In this document: positions 6,156 to 7,260 of the stretch, in pieces
Layout: every line of letters begins with the position of its first letter
Numbering within the stretch: the stretch's first letter is position 1
Assembly (NCBI GenBank): GCA_016926135.1
Contig: JAFGPH010000585.1
Coordinates: 1-7,260 of the forward strand
Source of the DNA: Deltaproteobacteria bacterium
Lineage (GTDB): Bacteria; Desulfobacterota; DSM-4660; Desulfatiglandales; HGW-15
Direction of reading: 5' to 3'
Length of the DNA: 7,260 nt
Made by a program: the position numbers and the translations under genes
Notes under the pieces: generated by a model
What the model saw: the letters and a program-made list of their open reading frames with translations, nothing else
Database searches by the model: none
What the model was told of the DNA's origin: nothing

Positions 6156-6184
6156 TTTCAAACCACCTGTGCAGGTGATATATG
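6156..6184 (+). promoter_or_regulatory. Possible promoter with embedded operator palindrome upstream of the LUD gene
   Basis: CACCTG-TG-CAGGTG (6164-6177) is a perfect inverted repeat. It sits inside the 17-base spacer between a weak -35 (TTTCAA, 6156-6161, 3 of 6) and a weak -10 (TATATG, 6179-6184, 4 of 6). A regulator bound there would block the promoter. The palindrome is plain; the promoter is weak and about 210 bases from the gene start. Confidence 0.3.
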
Positions 6185-6394
6185 AAGGTCGATGGGTCGA
6201 AAGACGTTTCTCCCATGCAAGACTTCTTTCAGGGGACGTCAAGGTGAACAGAAAAGACCGTCATGAAATGCCGGTCCCTATCTTCGGGAGATTCATCGGG
6301 CCATGCAGGGGCCGCTGCCCTTGTGATGCTCTCCACGCTCGCGGAAGGGTGATCGAATCGGAACTTGCCCCTTGAACAACAGCGGTGAGGATGC

Positions 6395-7186
6395 ATGGAA
6401 AATCCCTCAGAGCACTGCTGGATATCAAGGTGCGATCGGGTCAAGAAGGCCCTGGAGGCCAACGGCTTCGAGGTCTTCCTCGCCGAAAGGGCCGATGATG
6501 CCGCAAGCATCGTCCTGGGAACGATCATTCCCGGGGTAAGGGCCGTGGAGCCCCACGGGCAGGAGGCCGCTGCACCCGTGGTACGGCGTAACCCTTCGAA
6601 GTTCCAGTCCTCTTTTGACAAGGCTTCGGACGACACCCGCATTCCTCCACCTCCGGGAGACCATGACTTCCTGCGAAGGCGGGTGAAGGTCGCATGGGGC
6701 GGGTCCAAAACGTTCCGGGATACGGGGCTCTACCGGGCCGTGAAGAGGGAGCCCGGCCTGGAATGCCTGGACCCCTTTGCCAGGGGGGTCTCCCTGGATC
6801 AGTCCATGGACCTCAGAAGAAAGGCCCTGCTCTCGGACCTTTTCATCACCGGGACCAATGCGGTCACGGAGACCGGTCGCCTTGTGAATCTGGACAGAAC
6901 GGGCAACCGTGTTGCCGCCATCTCTTTCGGGCCGAAGTGGGTGGCCATTCTGGCCGGACGCAACAAGATCGTCCCTGATTTGGTGGATGCCGTACGCCGG
7001 GTCAAGACCTACGCCGCGCCCCTCGTCACCATGTGGCTCGGGGCAAAAACGCCATGTGCCCGGACCGGCATCTGCCAGGAATGCAGTGCCCCTGAAAGGG
7101 TATGCAACACCTGGAGTATTCTGGAGAAGTCTTACCCAAGGGGAAGGGTGAAGGTCATCTTAATCAATGAGGACCTGGGATTCTAG
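6395..7186 (+). CDS. LUD-domain protein (DUF162, LutC-like) with an internal insertion
   Basis: 263-residue protein of the LUD family, often annotated as lactate utilization protein. Family blocks: R-V-K-K-A-L-E-A-N-G-F-E-V-F (15-28), I-I-P-G (44-47), W-G-G-S-K-T-F-R-D-T-G-L-Y (101-113), L-R-R-K-A-L-L-S-D-L-F-I-T-G-T-N-A-V-T-E-T-G (140-161), G-N-R-V-A-A-I-S-F-G-P-K (170-181), G-R-N-K-I-V-P-D-L (188-196), and a C-terminal cysteine cluster T-P-C221, C227-x-x-C230, C237, ending V-I-L-I-N-E-D-L-G. LutC-type proteins take part in lactate oxidation complexes, but this stand-alone type has no lutAB beside it here, so the pathway is uncertain. About 47 residues (51-97) between I-I-P-G and W-G-G-S are extra relative to relatives as I recall them; they are Pro/Arg-rich and unlike the rest. 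The start ATG 6395 has GGTGAGG 4 bases upstream. The gene is otherwise complete. Confidence 0.83.
   Translation: MENPSEHCWISRCDRVKKALEANGFEVFLAERADDAASIVLGTIIPGVRAVEPHGQEAAAPVVRRNPSKFQSSFDKASDDTRIPPPPGDHDFLRRRVKVAWGGSKTFRDTGLYRAVKREPGLECLDPFARGVSLDQSMDLRRKALLSDLFITGTNAVTETGRLVNLDRTGNRVAAISFGPKWVAILAGRNKIVPDLVDAVRRVKTYAAPLVTMWLGAKTPCARTGICQECSAPERVCNTWSILEKSYPRGRVKVILINEDLGF
6545..6685 (+). repeat. In-frame insertion within the LUD gene, with hairpins and imperfect flanking direct repeat
   Basis: About 141 bases encode residues 51-97, absent from typical LUD proteins. The left part forms alternative hairpins: CCGTGG (6543-6548) with CCACGG (6553-6558), or CCACGGG (6553-6559) with CCCGTGG (6575-6581). 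The edges carry similar bases, GGTAAGGGCCGTGG (6535-6548) and GGTGAAGGTCGCATGG (6682-6697), which could be a decayed target duplication. Boundaries are approximate. Confidence 0.45.
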
Positions 7187-7227
7187 CAGGTTGCTGAAAA
7201 ACACCTTGGTCGCAGGCTGCTGAAAAA
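7186..7227 (+). repeat. Two near-identical 16-base direct repeats at the window end
   Basis: GCAGGTTGCTGAAAAA (7186-7201) and GCAGGCTGCTGAAAAA (7212-7227) differ at one base and are spaced 26 bases start to start. The first overlaps the last base of the LUD stop codon. CCTTGG (7204-7209) can pair with CCAAGG (7237-7242). It looks like the edge of a dispersed palindromic or MITE-like element, cut by the window end. Confidence 0.6.
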
Positions 7228-7260
7228 TGTCCAGATCCAAGGCCCCCGAAATCCCGAGGA

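Larger units (their letters stand above)
5980..6394. other. Intergenic regulatory region between divergent genes
   Basis: 415 bases with no gene I can support. It holds the leader and promoter of the Tim44-like gene on the - strand (5980-6098), a GC-rich hairpin (6040-6060), a 14-bp perfect palindrome (6164-6177) and the ribosome binding site of the LUD gene (6384-6390). Open frames here (such as 6091-6375 +) have no ribosome binding site, domain or signal peptide. Confidence 0.7.

Noticed and set aside
6091..6375. 94-codon open frame in the intergenic region as a small gene
   Set aside because: It covers the - strand promoter, has no ribosome binding site and shows no recognisable domain or signal.
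6545..6685. Double frameshift in the LUD gene instead of an insertion
   Set aside because: The next frame over this stretch gives no LUD-like residues, and the flanking family blocks would normally be almost adjacent, so added sequence explains it better.

Overview
The window is about 60% G+C with tightly packed, overlapping genes and no rRNA, tRNA, CRISPR array or complete mobile element that I can see. Gene content (TrkH, a LUD-domain protein of the type common in anaerobes, a Tim44-like membrane protein, DUF2845) together with a probable selenocysteine codon points to a Gram-negative anaerobe, most likely Desulfobacterota (former Deltaproteobacteria). This is an inference from gene style, not a measured assignment.

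Layout. (1) 1-3875, + strand: a compact operon of the 3' part of a TrkH-type K+ transporter, an exported metallo-beta-lactamase-fold hydrolase, a divergent NCS2 permease (starting at a GTGA overlap) and a membrane-anchored metallophosphoesterase (starting at an ATGA overlap). (2) 3872-5061, + strand: a good sigma-70-type promoter overlaps the last stop codon of that operon and leads into a two-gene unit, an exported DUF2845 protein followed by an ankyrin-repeat lipoprotein. (3) 5071-5979, - strand: a Tim44-like membrane protein, convergent with (2), with its own promoter and a hairpin near the start of the transcript. (4) 5980-6394: about 415 bases with regulatory signals only. (5) 6395-7186, + strand: a LUD-domain (DUF162/LutC-like) protein carrying an in-frame internal insertion. 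(6) 7186-7260: the start of a tandem or dispersed repeat cut by the window edge.

The main discovery is in (2). The DUF2845 gene has a strong ribosome binding site, a start codon and a complete signal peptide. It then meets an in-frame TGA exactly where this family has its conserved N-terminal cysteine (the R-C-G motif), and it continues in the same frame through the rest of the domain. Twenty bases after the TGA is the apical loop of a hairpin built like a bacterial SECIS element: an 8-bp upper stem with a one-base bulge and a 5-nt G-rich loop, plus a lower 5-bp stem. The simplest reading is a selenoprotein, with Sec34 replacing the family cysteine and Cys52 as a likely redox partner. A recent nonsense mutation or a sequencing error remains the main alternative.

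Secondary points are the loss of all three known side-chain ligands of nucleobase in the NCS2 permease, a 47-residue insertion just before the GGS motif of the LUD protein, and a 14-bp palindrome upstream of the LUD gene.
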